From assembly GCF_001949145.1 (NCBI RefSeq), contig NW_019091442.1, positions 562,958 through 626,957 on the forward strand: DNA of 64,000 bases. The letters are read 5' to 3'. The DNA comes from Acanthaster planci. Lineage: Eukaryota; Echinodermata; Asteroidea; Valvatida; Acanthasteridae. The translations under genes and the position numbers were made by a program. This document shows, in pieces, positions 50,645 to 61,225 of this stretch (positions are counted from its first letter, which is position 1; each line of letters begins with the position of its first letter). Below the pieces are notes generated by a model, which was not told where the DNA came from, did not search any database, and saw only the letters and a program-made list of their open reading frames with translations.

Positions 50645-50686
50645 TACGATCTTGCCGCGCCATGTTCGTTCCCAACATGCCTTGCG
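50645..50686. repeat. Inverted copy of the 42-bp dispersed repeat
   Basis: TACGATCTTGCCGCGCCATG and onward; its reverse complement matches 44029-44070 with two differences. Confidence 0.6.
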
Positions 50687-51751
50687 TGATCTTAACCCCT
50701 TGTATTGTATAATCTAATAATATAATCCATGTGTTTACGCATGATGCAGATTCACGCGTCTGTGGCATGCAGGAAAATACGTGGGGCGCGAGCGTATAGG
50801 TTTTGAAATACGAGTGTGATTCACTTTACTTTTATGTACATATATCATAGAGCTAATAAGAACTAGAGGGCTAACGTCTCATTCTCCGCGCGGAGAAAAT
50901 TCGAAATCAGATGGAATGAATATCGAATTGTGTATTCTAAATGCAACGCGCAAGTACAACATACGCAAACGTCAGCTCGTCTTTTGAATTAAGACACACA
51001 CTTGCAGATCAATAGCAAATGTTTATTTACACCCATAGCTGATTATTTTAAAACGAACGATTCCCTGACCGATTTCGTATGGTTGTCTTTTGATGGCTGT
51101 CTTTCGGCGATGAATAGGTTCAGCTAAATTAAAAAGTCGTTCCCATCATTTAGTCAATGTTAAATCAATTGACAGCTGTGGAGCATCGGCTGTCGTGCAC
51201 ATCGGGTACCCGATAAAATCCAATTTAAAAATTCGTTTCTTGGGCGAAAAGCAAAATGAAACACTCATTTACTAATTTTGAGTTCAGGTCGTTTGCATAT
51301 CAGCTTTGTTGACGTTTCGTTTTAGAATACAGACGCAGATATGCAAATAGCCTAACAAAAGCCGTACAAAGGTTCGAGTTTTCAAGGGGTTTATACACAA
51401 ACGTGGATGCACCCTTTTTCGAATTCTACGCGACCAGGGCTTGTAAAGGAACGCGCACGCAGCCCATAGAGTCGAGGTCGAGTCGAGGTATTAGCGCGAG
51501 AACCAGCGTGTGAACCAACACGACCGCTTACTTCGAATTCGTTCGCTTGGGGTACAATCTTGCCACGGCATGTACGATGGCGTACATGAAATTGCCAATA
51601 GAAATACACAGATTTGAAAATGCACGCCCCTCCACAGACATGGTACGCTTCCTGAGATGACTGTACCCGTCATGTTTCGTAACATTGAAAACCTCTAAGC
51701 GCCTTGAAATAAACGTTATTTGGGATGTCATGATATGATCTGAATCAATAT

Positions 51752-51772
51752 ATATATATATACACACATTGT
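51752..51772. repeat. (TA)n/(CA)n microsatellite
   Basis: ATATATATATATATA followed by CACACA. Confidence 0.9.
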
Positions 51773-51921
51773 ACAACGAATACAAACCATTAACTCTCCG
51801 TGTGGGCTTTTCCTTTAATACTACGGTCCAGCAGGGCTTTTCGCATCATCACGAACCCGTTCACCAGTTGCCCCGCAAAATGTGCAGTAGAACATCTTTT
51901 TGGTATGGGCCGCGAGCTAGA

Positions 51922-51936
51922 CCAATAGAGGGCGCT
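51922..51936 (+). promoter_or_regulatory. CTCF-like site
   Basis: CCAATAGAGGGCGCT matches the general bilaterian CTCF core CCASYAGRKGGCRSY at 14 of 15 positions, by my own alignment. CTCF is present in most bilaterian phyla, including deuterostomes. A chance or repeat-borne match is quite possible; similar AGAGGGCGC words occur near 910 and 970. Confidence 0.25.
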
Positions 51937-52036
51937 GTTTTCTCAGCAACAGAGGCGATTTCGGTAGGAACTGAACGTCGCTGGTTTACGAACGATTGTG
52001 GTGTGCAAGCGTCACGGTTGCATTGCTCCCCCCAAA

Positions 52037-52102
52037 AATTGAACATTCCCGACCAACGTGGCTTTCAACCGATGAGGGGGTGCTTCTGCTCGAGGCGGAT
52101 AC
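52037..52102. repeat. Partner copy of the dispersed repeat at 44391
   Basis: TTGAACATTCCCGACCAACG onward parallels 44391-44456, and its second half parallels 44898-44940. Confidence 0.5.
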
Positions 52103-53454
52103 TACTCCACTGGTTCAACTACACTTTTCAGTGATGAATAGAATTTGTTCTAGATTGTTTGTCTGCAGTATTCTCTTACCCATATATTCTAGCTAGCTTT
52201 CATCAGATGTACATGTACATGTAAAACAAAATTTTTGCATTGGTGGATCCAGGGGGTTGAGGGTCAACCCCCCCGCACTGAGACAAGAAAAGAATAATAA
52301 ATGAAATAACGATAATAGTAACATAATAAGAAAGGTGACATCCTGATGTAAGGGTTATTACTTATAGGCCTACATCAGTAACAATGTAACGTATTACCTA
52401 TGTTCCACCTGTCTACAACGATCGGAAACACCAAAAACCTAGGAGCCTGAACCGCCTGGAAACAATTTCTGGAACCGCCTCTGGTTTCCTCGATGGTATC
52501 TTCTTTGTCTTCACTTCCTGGGTCTGGGTTTCCATTTCATGTTACATACTGATACTCATCTTTGCGCTCTTGACAGACTGGGTACATCAATGTTTAAATT
52601 TCCTTCTGAATTGAGAAATATCTTATTTACGATTCCTCTGTTTATTTTTTTGGCACTTTAAGTTGATTCTTTCTTTCTCCTATCTGGCGATGGACTTGTA
52701 GTGGTAGAGTTCCACTAAAATGCAAGGGATTGGCGCTTACTCCAGTCTTACGCTCGTATGAGCGTTCGTTTTCATTCTAGATTCCCTCGTGGAGACCCCG
52801 AACGATTATAAATCAGGTTGCAAAGAATTAAACATACTGACAATGATGATTTGAAATGGAATGCGACATACTGTGACCGGCTTTGTGCAGTCTCACTGAT
52901 CTTTGAAAACTACTCGCCTGAACCTCTTAAGTACATAACGATAATCAGTTCTCTTGAGTCGGTGTTGTGAAATAAATAAACTTGGTGATGTAATTATATG
53001 CTCATCTGTCGTTTTAAAAGAAAAAAATACTGTCTCAAATATGGACTTTTGGAACATGGATTTGGAGAGCAAGCTTGCGTCTGTTTAAAGGGGAACCCAT
53101 TTGACGACTTCGTCTGTGCCTATGAAGGGCATTGTCCGCAGTCCCCAAAAGAAACTTACTTCTTGTTCCCGATGATAAGGCCAATCAAATGATAGTAAAG
53201 CTCACAAAATCTTCAGGTTGAGCTTGCTGGCAGTTCGCCATCGAATTCAAATCGATCATACAGTCTGGAGATAAAGAATTTGCATTGCACTGCTACCCGA
53301 CAAAGCCTCAGTTCTTATTAAACGATTTCAAGACTCTTGCTGCACAGATGCTAATCTGCAGAGCGTTTTTAGGTGTTGTTTTGGTTTTCTCGACGTCAGT
53401 TTCTGTGACTGAGTGAGCTGCAAAACGTTTCAATGGACCTTAATTGACAATGCT
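52103..53454. other. Intergenic DNA, no recognisable gene
   Basis: A+T-rich. It contains a fragment GGTGGATCCAGGGGG at 52241-52256, which looks like one eroded end of a hAT-type MITE. The short frames are not assignable. Confidence 0.45.
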
Positions 53455-53675
53455 CCTTACCCCTATGTGCCTCTCTCCACCCAGGAGTAAATGAGTACCT
53501 GTGAGGGCAGAAATGGCAGCACCAGGCTAGTGTACTCCACAGGAAGCTTAGATGGTTTCAGGAATGTTCAGATGATGTGTGAGCCCAATGTGCAGGGATA
53601 CTGATAATACAGCGCCTCGGAATGGTTTTCTAGATAGATGGCGCCTCACAAGTGCTTGTTATTATTATTATTATC
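53455..53675 (+). repeat. Retroposon 3' tail ending in (ATT)n
   Basis: The sequence CACCCAGGAGTAAATGAGTA followed by CCTGTGAGGGCAG, then AGCGCCTCGGAATGGTTTTC, ATGGCGCCTCACAAGTGC and a run of five TTA units, has the layout of the 3' end of a LINE/SINE in marine invertebrates, where a conserved tail ends in a short microsatellite. The 5' extent is unclear. Confidence 0.5.
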
Positions 53676-56600
53676 TTTATCCTGAAATCAGTCGCCAATT
53701 GAAAGGGAACCGGAAAATGTAATGTAATGAATGAATGTGAAAGCACGATTGTGACATCGTTATTGGACGCAAACGCGCCACCTTTGAATTTACAGTTAAT
53801 TTTTCATCTGTGCATTTTAACACTAATAACCGTGCACTAAGAAGGGGTGTCATACAGACTGGGTAATAATATCTCATTTTTGTTGCCGATCAAAATTGAG
53901 GATTCAGGTTTGGAGATGAAGTTTGATAAAGGTTCATCGGTGTATTCAAGTTTTTTGTAGCTTTCATTATATTTACTGACTGTCAAGCGGCCCATCTTCA
54001 TCTCACAGCCTGCTAGCCAGGTTGGCAGCCAGTGAATTAGCCAATTGGTATAACTGGACAAAATGTCTTCTCGTTTTAGCAATAAATATCATCTGTGAAG
54101 TGAGCCTCTGGCTTACGTAAACTGTAATAAGCCATTTGCGAGTGAAATTTGAATAACATCTGGTACACTGAGTTCTTTAAATTCACGTGAACATAACAAT
54201 TTGAATTCTCCATACTAAAGACACTGTTGCTATATGTGTCGTGATTTGGGGCAAGCTTTTGCTTGGTTACATAAGACTGTTAAGATACACCTTGCACCAA
54301 TACACTGTTTTCAATGGATACGACGGACACAAAGGAACCACGCAGTTCATTCCAGAGATGGTGGTCGCTTTGCACATGGGCCTAGTTCCTTGCTCTGTGC
54401 TATGCAAAAGCTTGCCCAGAATCACGAGGTACAGTAACAGTGTCTTTAGTCTGGGGGTTCAAGTTGTCATGATTATGTACAATCAGATAACTCAGTGTAC
54501 CTGATTCCATTCAGATTTAACTCGTAAAAAGGCTAATTAGGACGGGTACCGCAACTCGGCACTGGTTCATTATAACAGAAAATGAGTCGACAGTCCTGAC
54601 TGTCTAAGGTCGGTAGTCGGCAACGCTACAGACTGGAATATTTACGTGAGTCCGTGAAGCTATCATTCTTTTGTGCTGTGTGATCTCCTGAAAACGTTAC
54701 AGGGCCATCATGTGTTCCTTGCTCCGCCCAGCACCAAATTCAGCAGCATTTGGCCCACAGTGTACGCCGCTAACAGCTACATGTGGTAAATGTTATGTTT
54801 GGTTGTTCAGGAAAATGTTATGTTAGGATGGTGACGTAGGGTTTTTATTAACCACTTTCATTTTCTCTTCTGGACAGAAAATTTTTCATACCCTCTTGCC
54901 TCACCGTGGTTACTCTGAACTCTTCTTGCTCTTTTGGTCGTCTATACGCTATTCAGCGTCATTGATGTGTGGTAAGACCTGGGAAATCCAATGAGATGAA
55001 TAATTTCAAACACTGAGCCAAAGGGTTCCAGTTCTGATTTCGTTGAATTTCCATTCTTTTTGTCTTCATGTCTTCTGTTCAGTCTTTTTCTATTTTTACA
55101 CAATTTCTAGAGGTCGTTTCTGCGGAAGTATGTTAACTGGTCTGCAAAAAAGTACTGTAAAACAGTTCTTAATCGTTTCACTTTTCGGTGATGCTGGAAA
55201 GCTTGTTTTCTCAACAAAGTAGGCCTACAGGGATCCCCCTGATCTTGTCACTTTTTTTCATAGTGACCAACATGTTACTAAAACGCGATTACTAGTATTA
55301 TGTTTTACAGTGTTAGTCATGAAATTTTCTTATGAAACAGAAAGCAAAATTTCTAATGTAACAAAACAAGGAATTAAAAAAGGGGCTGTACAGTTAAACT
55401 GAAAAAATAAATGATGTGGCAGAGAGTTGAAGGCCGGTCGCGAAACCGGATAAGCTATCTTTATCACTGGTGCCCAAGCTTCCGCCACGATCAGTGCCAG
55501 CTATGCCATGGGGCATGCGCAAATTTTAGGACCTGGGAAGTTTTTATCACTTTTTTAATCTAGTGGTGAAGCATCAAGGTAAATATGTTAGACTGGCATT
55601 ATTCTTTAATATTTCCTGAATTGCAGATATTTTGTCAGGTTCTGAGTCGCAAAGCTAAAGATCACTTGGGAGGGTTTTCCAAACACTTAACATCACATTG
55701 AGCAGCTGTGTTCGTTTTCTCAACTTAGAAAACACAGATTCTACTGGATCAATTAACTCCATCGTCGCAAAATCCCAAACTTAAGATGGACGTTTTAGGG
55801 AGTTCATCCGCATTATGTTGCTTGTTGTTTAGAGCTTGCTTGGTTTTGTGCGCGTTTACTGATTTCATAAAGATTGTGCTCTGGAATCTGTGATTACTAC
55901 CTTCCTTCAAAGAGCTTGGTGGCAACCGTCCGTATTTTAGCACGTCAATTCGCCCTTCTAATTATGCACTAGTAGCTTCTGTTGAAGTATAAATGAAATG
56001 GCTTCTTGCACAAAGATGTTACACTAAACCCGCTTAGATTGTTTTTAAGGGTCTACACCCCACACAAATAACAACCAAAATTCTCCCTGATTTCGCTTTC
56101 ACGAAAAGCACGGCTCTCTGCTTAGTTGAATTTTCACAACATGGAAATTTGTTTCAGGAAAAGTAGTTGTTGTAAATTGACAAGCCAAATCAACCAATGG
56201 TCGATCAAACGTCCCTTTGCTTCTTGATAGCAAGTTTAAATGATCTTATCAGAAAGGTGTAAGGAGTCACGATGCTCGAATTATTAGATTCCTGTCCATT
56301 TCCGGAGTGAGAGATAGCAGTGTGTATCATCGTAATTACTCATAGTTCATCTAAAGTTTTTAAGGGGAACATGTCCAAGAAGTATTTTGCCGCCCCCAAG
56401 TTTAGAAATTGAATTTAGCAAGTCAGAATAAAAGAAAACATGAAGAAAAAAATAAAGCAATTTTAATACAAACATTTAAAAGAAAGTTGGATTTGAAGTT
56501 TTTTGACAGAGCAAAATCAGAATTTTTATTTAAGACAGAAAAGCCCTAAAAAGCACACAGTTTTCCTAATATGAGATCACACCAGCAGCACCCTCATTTG

Positions 56601-58743
56601 TCAAGACGAAAAGCATGGAAAATGTAAATATTTAGGACAGCCAACTTTTCAATGAGACAACCAAAACAGCATTAGTACATTTAGCATTGGGAAAGTATAG
56701 CAAAACATTTTTGTTCAAGGTCAAAGTTATGTCGTTGGCGCCGTGAGGCTTTGGAATAACATTTAACTTTGATTTTAAGCATAATCTTGTGGGATTATAG
56801 TCTACACGTTGCAGTGCTCAATACAACAAATAGCTTTGTCAAATGTTCCCATCCGTTGTCTTTCATTCCCCGTCCTGCTACCCAAAACACATTCCTTTCG
56901 TGGTTTGAATAACAAGAGGGAAGCAAAATGCAATATGGAGCGGACAAAGCCATGTATATCTCTTTGAAAACGTAATTTTTCGTATTTGTTGGCTACCAGG
57001 TCAAAGACCATTTTTTTGTCTTTGTATTTTCCATTTTCATTACCGTTTGCCCTCGTTGAACTGTAGATGCATGATGTCATGAAAAACAATTCCACCTTTC
57101 ACGCCCGGAGCTCTGCATGAGTGCCCCTCATTAGTGAACAACAGGCAAAATGAACCGATCAATCGGTCTTGTCTTCATTTGATAGACCCCGGGCAAATTC
57201 TAACCGCCTGCCGTAGGATTTGCATGAGAGTGGCATGCATGCGTCCAAAAGCGAAGTACATGTACACATGTTGGGCAGTGATATTGGCCCAAACGGATGG
57301 CGTTGCCAGGTAACAAGAACGCCCTCTCTCGTTTATGTACAAACTCAACAGGTTAGTATTTGCTGTACTACTAGCACTATGACATAGACCATAAAAATAC
57401 AATTACAATTTGACACGTGCTCAACAACCTTGGCAGGAAACCAACGATGTGAATGTGCCTATCTATGCCTACTACACACGCAGGACCATTTCCTCAATTC
57501 ATGCTAAAACAATCATCCCGCGCAGTTATCTGTGCCCACATGTTTCCTGTAATCTGCACCGGGGCAGACACAAAACAAAATTGAAGGAAAATGGCGTTTG
57601 CTGCGAGGCATCATCATTCCCGTACACTTAACCCTGCATGAGATTTACTTGTACTTTTAAATTAGGGTTATCCTGAAAAGCCCCCATGAAGCCGTTCACT
57701 TTGCTACCTATGTCACCTATCAATGCCAGAAAGTATACTTGGCTATACCACCCAGACAGCTAGCTCCGTTGTGTGGATCAGATGGTTGCATATATTTCAC
57801 ATGAAACGCTGAGTATGTCATTATTGCCGTCGTTGAATTTTGTTATAGCGCAGTATGTAGTAAAGAACTTAAGTCAGCTTTGATCCAGTTTTTGCCTAAA
57901 TGTGCGCAAGAAACTCTGTTGGCAAATCTCCAAGAGTGGCCAACATAACCTACACATTCGGAGAACTAAAACCGCAATGGTTCAGAAAGTGCAACGCACT
58001 AGAAGGTCGCCAGCAAGCAAATTTGTGCATTTTCATTTCCTAAACAAGAGCGTAATCTCGCAGCATTAGCACCGAGAAGTGGTTTTAATCACAGCTTCAT
58101 GTCTTGATACATGTTTTGTATACATGTATGTTTGAAAAGGAAAAAGCGTCCTTGATTGCAAAAGGAAAGTTTTCCCTGGCTATTACAAAAAGTGAAAGTC
58201 CGTTTCGGCTTTTGTATTGTCATGAATCAAACCTTAGTACTATGCTGCATCGCAGCCAATCACTAACCGATTGCTCGGTGATATATTATGAAACCAAAAC
58301 GATTACATCCTTTGTGACCATTTATATCCTGTTATTGCCGGTAATCGGGCTGCGTGTATTGCTTATACAAAACCTGACACGAAGGAAACAGGCAGGCATT
58401 AGAGACAAAAGGAGGAAGAAATCGAATGATATTTGCCAGAACCACCGCACTTGTAATAACATCTCCACTCGCCAAGATCAGGAAACAAGTCCCTGTTTAT
58501 TGTGCTCAGTGCATTTCCGTGATGAGATTGTGTTTGGAAAACGTAGCACGCGTGGTCGTCGACATTTTGTTCAGAAAAAAAAAAAAACAAGACCGCTTCA
58601 CTAGTCCAGAAAGTTGTGCAGTCATACGCAATTGCATGAAATATAAATTCATGGATGGGTTTAAATTCCGAACTCCATAGGAGTTGGTTTCATAGGCCCA
58701 GCAATCGCTTTATCCTCTAATTCCAAACGCATTAGAATGAATG
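53676..58743. other. Intergenic DNA, Hhex-proximal, no recognisable gene
   Basis: A+T-rich single-copy-looking DNA. The longest frame (58104-58604, plus strand, 166 codons) contains many Lys/Arg/Thr residues and no motif I know. It has no splice or start context that persuades me, so I leave it as unassigned. Confidence 0.45.
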
Positions 58744-59520
58744 ATAAATACTTGCCAAGTTTTAGTGGAATCCGCCCTCCCATGTGGTCAGGGCAGAGAT
58801 CAACAAAAATGGACAGTTTTCACTGAAAATTCCACCCTTTTAGTAAAACTGATACATGACCCTCTCATTTTTTATTGAATATACGCAAATGTGGTATCCA
58901 AATGATTAGAAGAACATGCTCTTTTCACTGATGTTGTGGAAATTTAGCTTTGTGAATCAAGAGTCAAGACAACCTTTGACATGGGTCAGTAAACTTTTAC
59001 TCCATTTTAAAAATAAAGCATCATTTTGAATAGTTTTATATCAAGTGTTTCTGAAAGTGTGGTTCCTGCTCTAAAAGATCTTTCTGGGGTGTTTAAAAAG
59101 ATGTTATGACAATTTGCCTACATTTGGTTAGTTTAGAATATGTCAATTTTAATCCTAATAGAGGAATTTGTACCCAAGCAATTTATACTGAATGAAAATG
59201 AAATTGACCCTAAGATGTATGTACAGTCATATTGAAATTGGAAGATATTGGACTGATAGGGTCCATGAATTTTTAATTTAATGGTTTTCAGAGCAAGAGC
59301 AATATATCTCACACATTATCATTTCATTTGAGGTGCCCATTTTAATTTTAATTATGGGTTTTGGCCTTGTAACGGAGTCTGAATCATTAAAATCATCATC
59401 ACTAAAAGGGTGGGTTTTAGTGAAAACCGTCCATTTTCGTTGATCTCTGCCCTGATCACATGGAAGGGCAGATTCCGCTAAAAATATATAATAAAAATAA
59501 AAATAATAAAAAGTATTTAT
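58744..59520. mobile_element. Foldback element with about 100-bp inverted arms
   Basis: Left arm 58744-58844 and right arm 59401-59520 are inverted copies: ATAAATACTT at the very ends, then (from 58761) TTTAGTGGAATCCGCC.., GGGCAGAGATCAAC, AAAATGGAC and CACCCTTTTAGT, paired with their complements on the right at roughly 88% identity. The right arm also carries about 30 bp of AT-rich microsatellite expansion. The 556-bp centre is A+T-rich and non-coding. No clear target duplication. This is a long-TIR MITE or foldback transposon. Confidence 0.75.
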
Positions 59521-60964
59521 GTCGGCAATTTGTGTCCAAATCTGAAGACTTAAGGTCAAAACATGTGTTGGTCTGACATGGAATGACCCTTTTATGTATT
59601 TTCCATCAGCTGTGAATTTATTTTATAAAACGCAACGTCCCATTAGATATGTCAATGTTTCTTTTTTCAGTGAAATGTCCGACAATGCAGACAAATGCAA
59701 ACCAGCCCGCAAACGATCGGCAAGTTGAGCCAGTTTCAACTTTGCCGACTGTCTGCTTCAAGTAGGCGCGGTATCCCCATGTAAACATGCATGCTGACAT
59801 GACCGGCGTGCAACGATGTCTCTCTCGCTTAGTTCCACCAATTTTTCCCGTTTTCTCCTTATTGCTTAAATATAACACCCGAGTTAGGAACTTAACAGCT
59901 GACCATCAATGTAATGCATGAAACTGGAGCAGAGGTTTAGCATCATGAGGCGGAGCAGTCCATCTAAAAGCACATTTTTCGCGAAAAATCACGGAGTTTT
60001 GGACGCCATTTTGTTTCATTTTTTGAGTGGAAGGATGTCATGCACCGTTTCTTCCGTTCGTGTCTGCGTTTTCACGTCTTGCGTTCCGTCTGCGTTACAA
60101 ACGACCATATAGAAACCAGGCTGCTAATTCTGTTAAAGCTTTATATTCTTTGGAACCGAATTTGTCAGTGTTCAACGCTATCATACAGCCTCTCTGACGG
60201 TCACGACCACGTTGAAAATCTCCACCAAAACAATGACACTGGGCGAGAAAACGTGGAAATGATGATTTCCATTCAGCCGCTTTCACACTGTAAATGATTT
60301 TTATAAAAATTCGTAAGGATTACAAATATCTTCCCCTATTTACCCAACATCGAAATTAAATCTTCCGGTTTGTGACGCCAGCTCGAATTCAGTCCGTAAT
60401 TATCCCGTTACAGTCGTCCATTCTGCGTGTCTCATTGTAACAATTGGGCTTGTAGCCGTTATCATGAATTGCAGGGAAATGTCACTTAGAGTCACTCAAC
60501 CTAATTGCAGCGCTAACCACCGACACTGTTATCGTTAAAAGACACCGGCACTCAGTGGTCAACTCAAAATTGATTTTTTTCCTAGCTGACAAGACTCCGA
60601 GAGGTCGTCTTGGTTCCGCTAACGGTTACTCACAATTTGTCAAACTTGCATTTTCACATGTATGTGGGTGAATGGTCGAGACCAAGTGCAAACTATAATT
60701 AGATATCATTAGGGTCAAAGGGTGAAGTGGGGCGATGGAAATACTCTTTGAAGGTTGTAGGGGCGTATGGGGGGACCTAAAACATCCCCGGCAACCGGCT
60801 CTTCAGGACTCAAAGTCTTGAAATTGTTGACAGAAAGTTCAAAAACAGCAATGACAAAAACTCAAAGAAAGCGACGGTACCACATGGGACTGTTCTGCAC
60901 AGCAATACCAATAAATGTGGGTGTGGTTGAGACGAGCGGATCATAAAAATGTCAGATTGAGCTG
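59521..60964. other. Intergenic DNA, no recognisable gene
   Basis: Ordinary A+T-rich DNA with short frames. 60440-60620 and 60700-60790 are more even in composition and repeat-free, so regulatory content is possible, but I see no specific evidence. Confidence 0.45.
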
Positions 60965-61225
60965 CAGTGGCGTAGCTAGGATTTTTTACTGGTGGGGGAG
61001 TGCAAAGGGGGCACCATCATCTAGTGGGGGCACCAGCTTTCAGCGTCTAGTGGGGGCACCAGCTTTCAGCGTCTAGTGGGGGCACCAGCTTTCAGCGGTG
61101 TGGTTTTTTAGGGGGCAAGTTTATGTTAGCCTTGTTCAATATCCATTCCTCCGTTTTTAGTGGGGGAACCTGGGGAGTGCACCGGGAATTTAAGGGGGAC
61201 ACGTCCCCCCCCCGTTACGCCACTG
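60965..61225. mobile_element. hAT-like MITE with 8-bp target duplication
   Basis: 261 bp. The ends are CAGTGGCGTAGC and GTTACGCCACTG, inverted with 11 of 12 matches. The flanks TTGAGCTG (60957-60964) and TTGGGCTG (61226-61233) agree at 7 of 8 bases, the 8-bp duplication expected for hAT. G-rich runs near the left end and a C-rich run near the right end pair with each other. The interior holds a 26-bp tandem repeat (listed separately) and no coding capacity. Confidence 0.85.
61021..61096. repeat. 26-bp tandem repeat, about three copies, inside the hAT-like MITE
   Basis: A unit beginning CTAGTGGGGGCACCAGCTTT is repeated at 61021, 61047 and 61073 with no differences in the full copies. A partial degenerate copy (GGGGGCACCATCAT) precedes them. 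Perfect identity points to recent amplification or slippage within the element. Confidence 0.9.

Larger units (their letters stand above)
43900..53680. other. Transposon-rich island
   Basis: Nearly all recognisable mobile DNA of the intergenic interval lies here: a LINE fragment, a Tc1/mariner pseudogene, at least five MITE-like elements, several short repeat families shared within the island, and a retroposon tail. CpG-containing words (GCGC, ACGCG) are visibly commoner than in neighbouring DNA. Between the named elements I see no host gene. Confidence 0.6.

Noticed and set aside
58104-58604. 166-codon plus-strand frame as a possible gene
   Set aside because: Longest unexplained frame, but no domain, no repeated motif, unremarkable composition and no splice support. 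It could be chance in 64 kb read in six frames.
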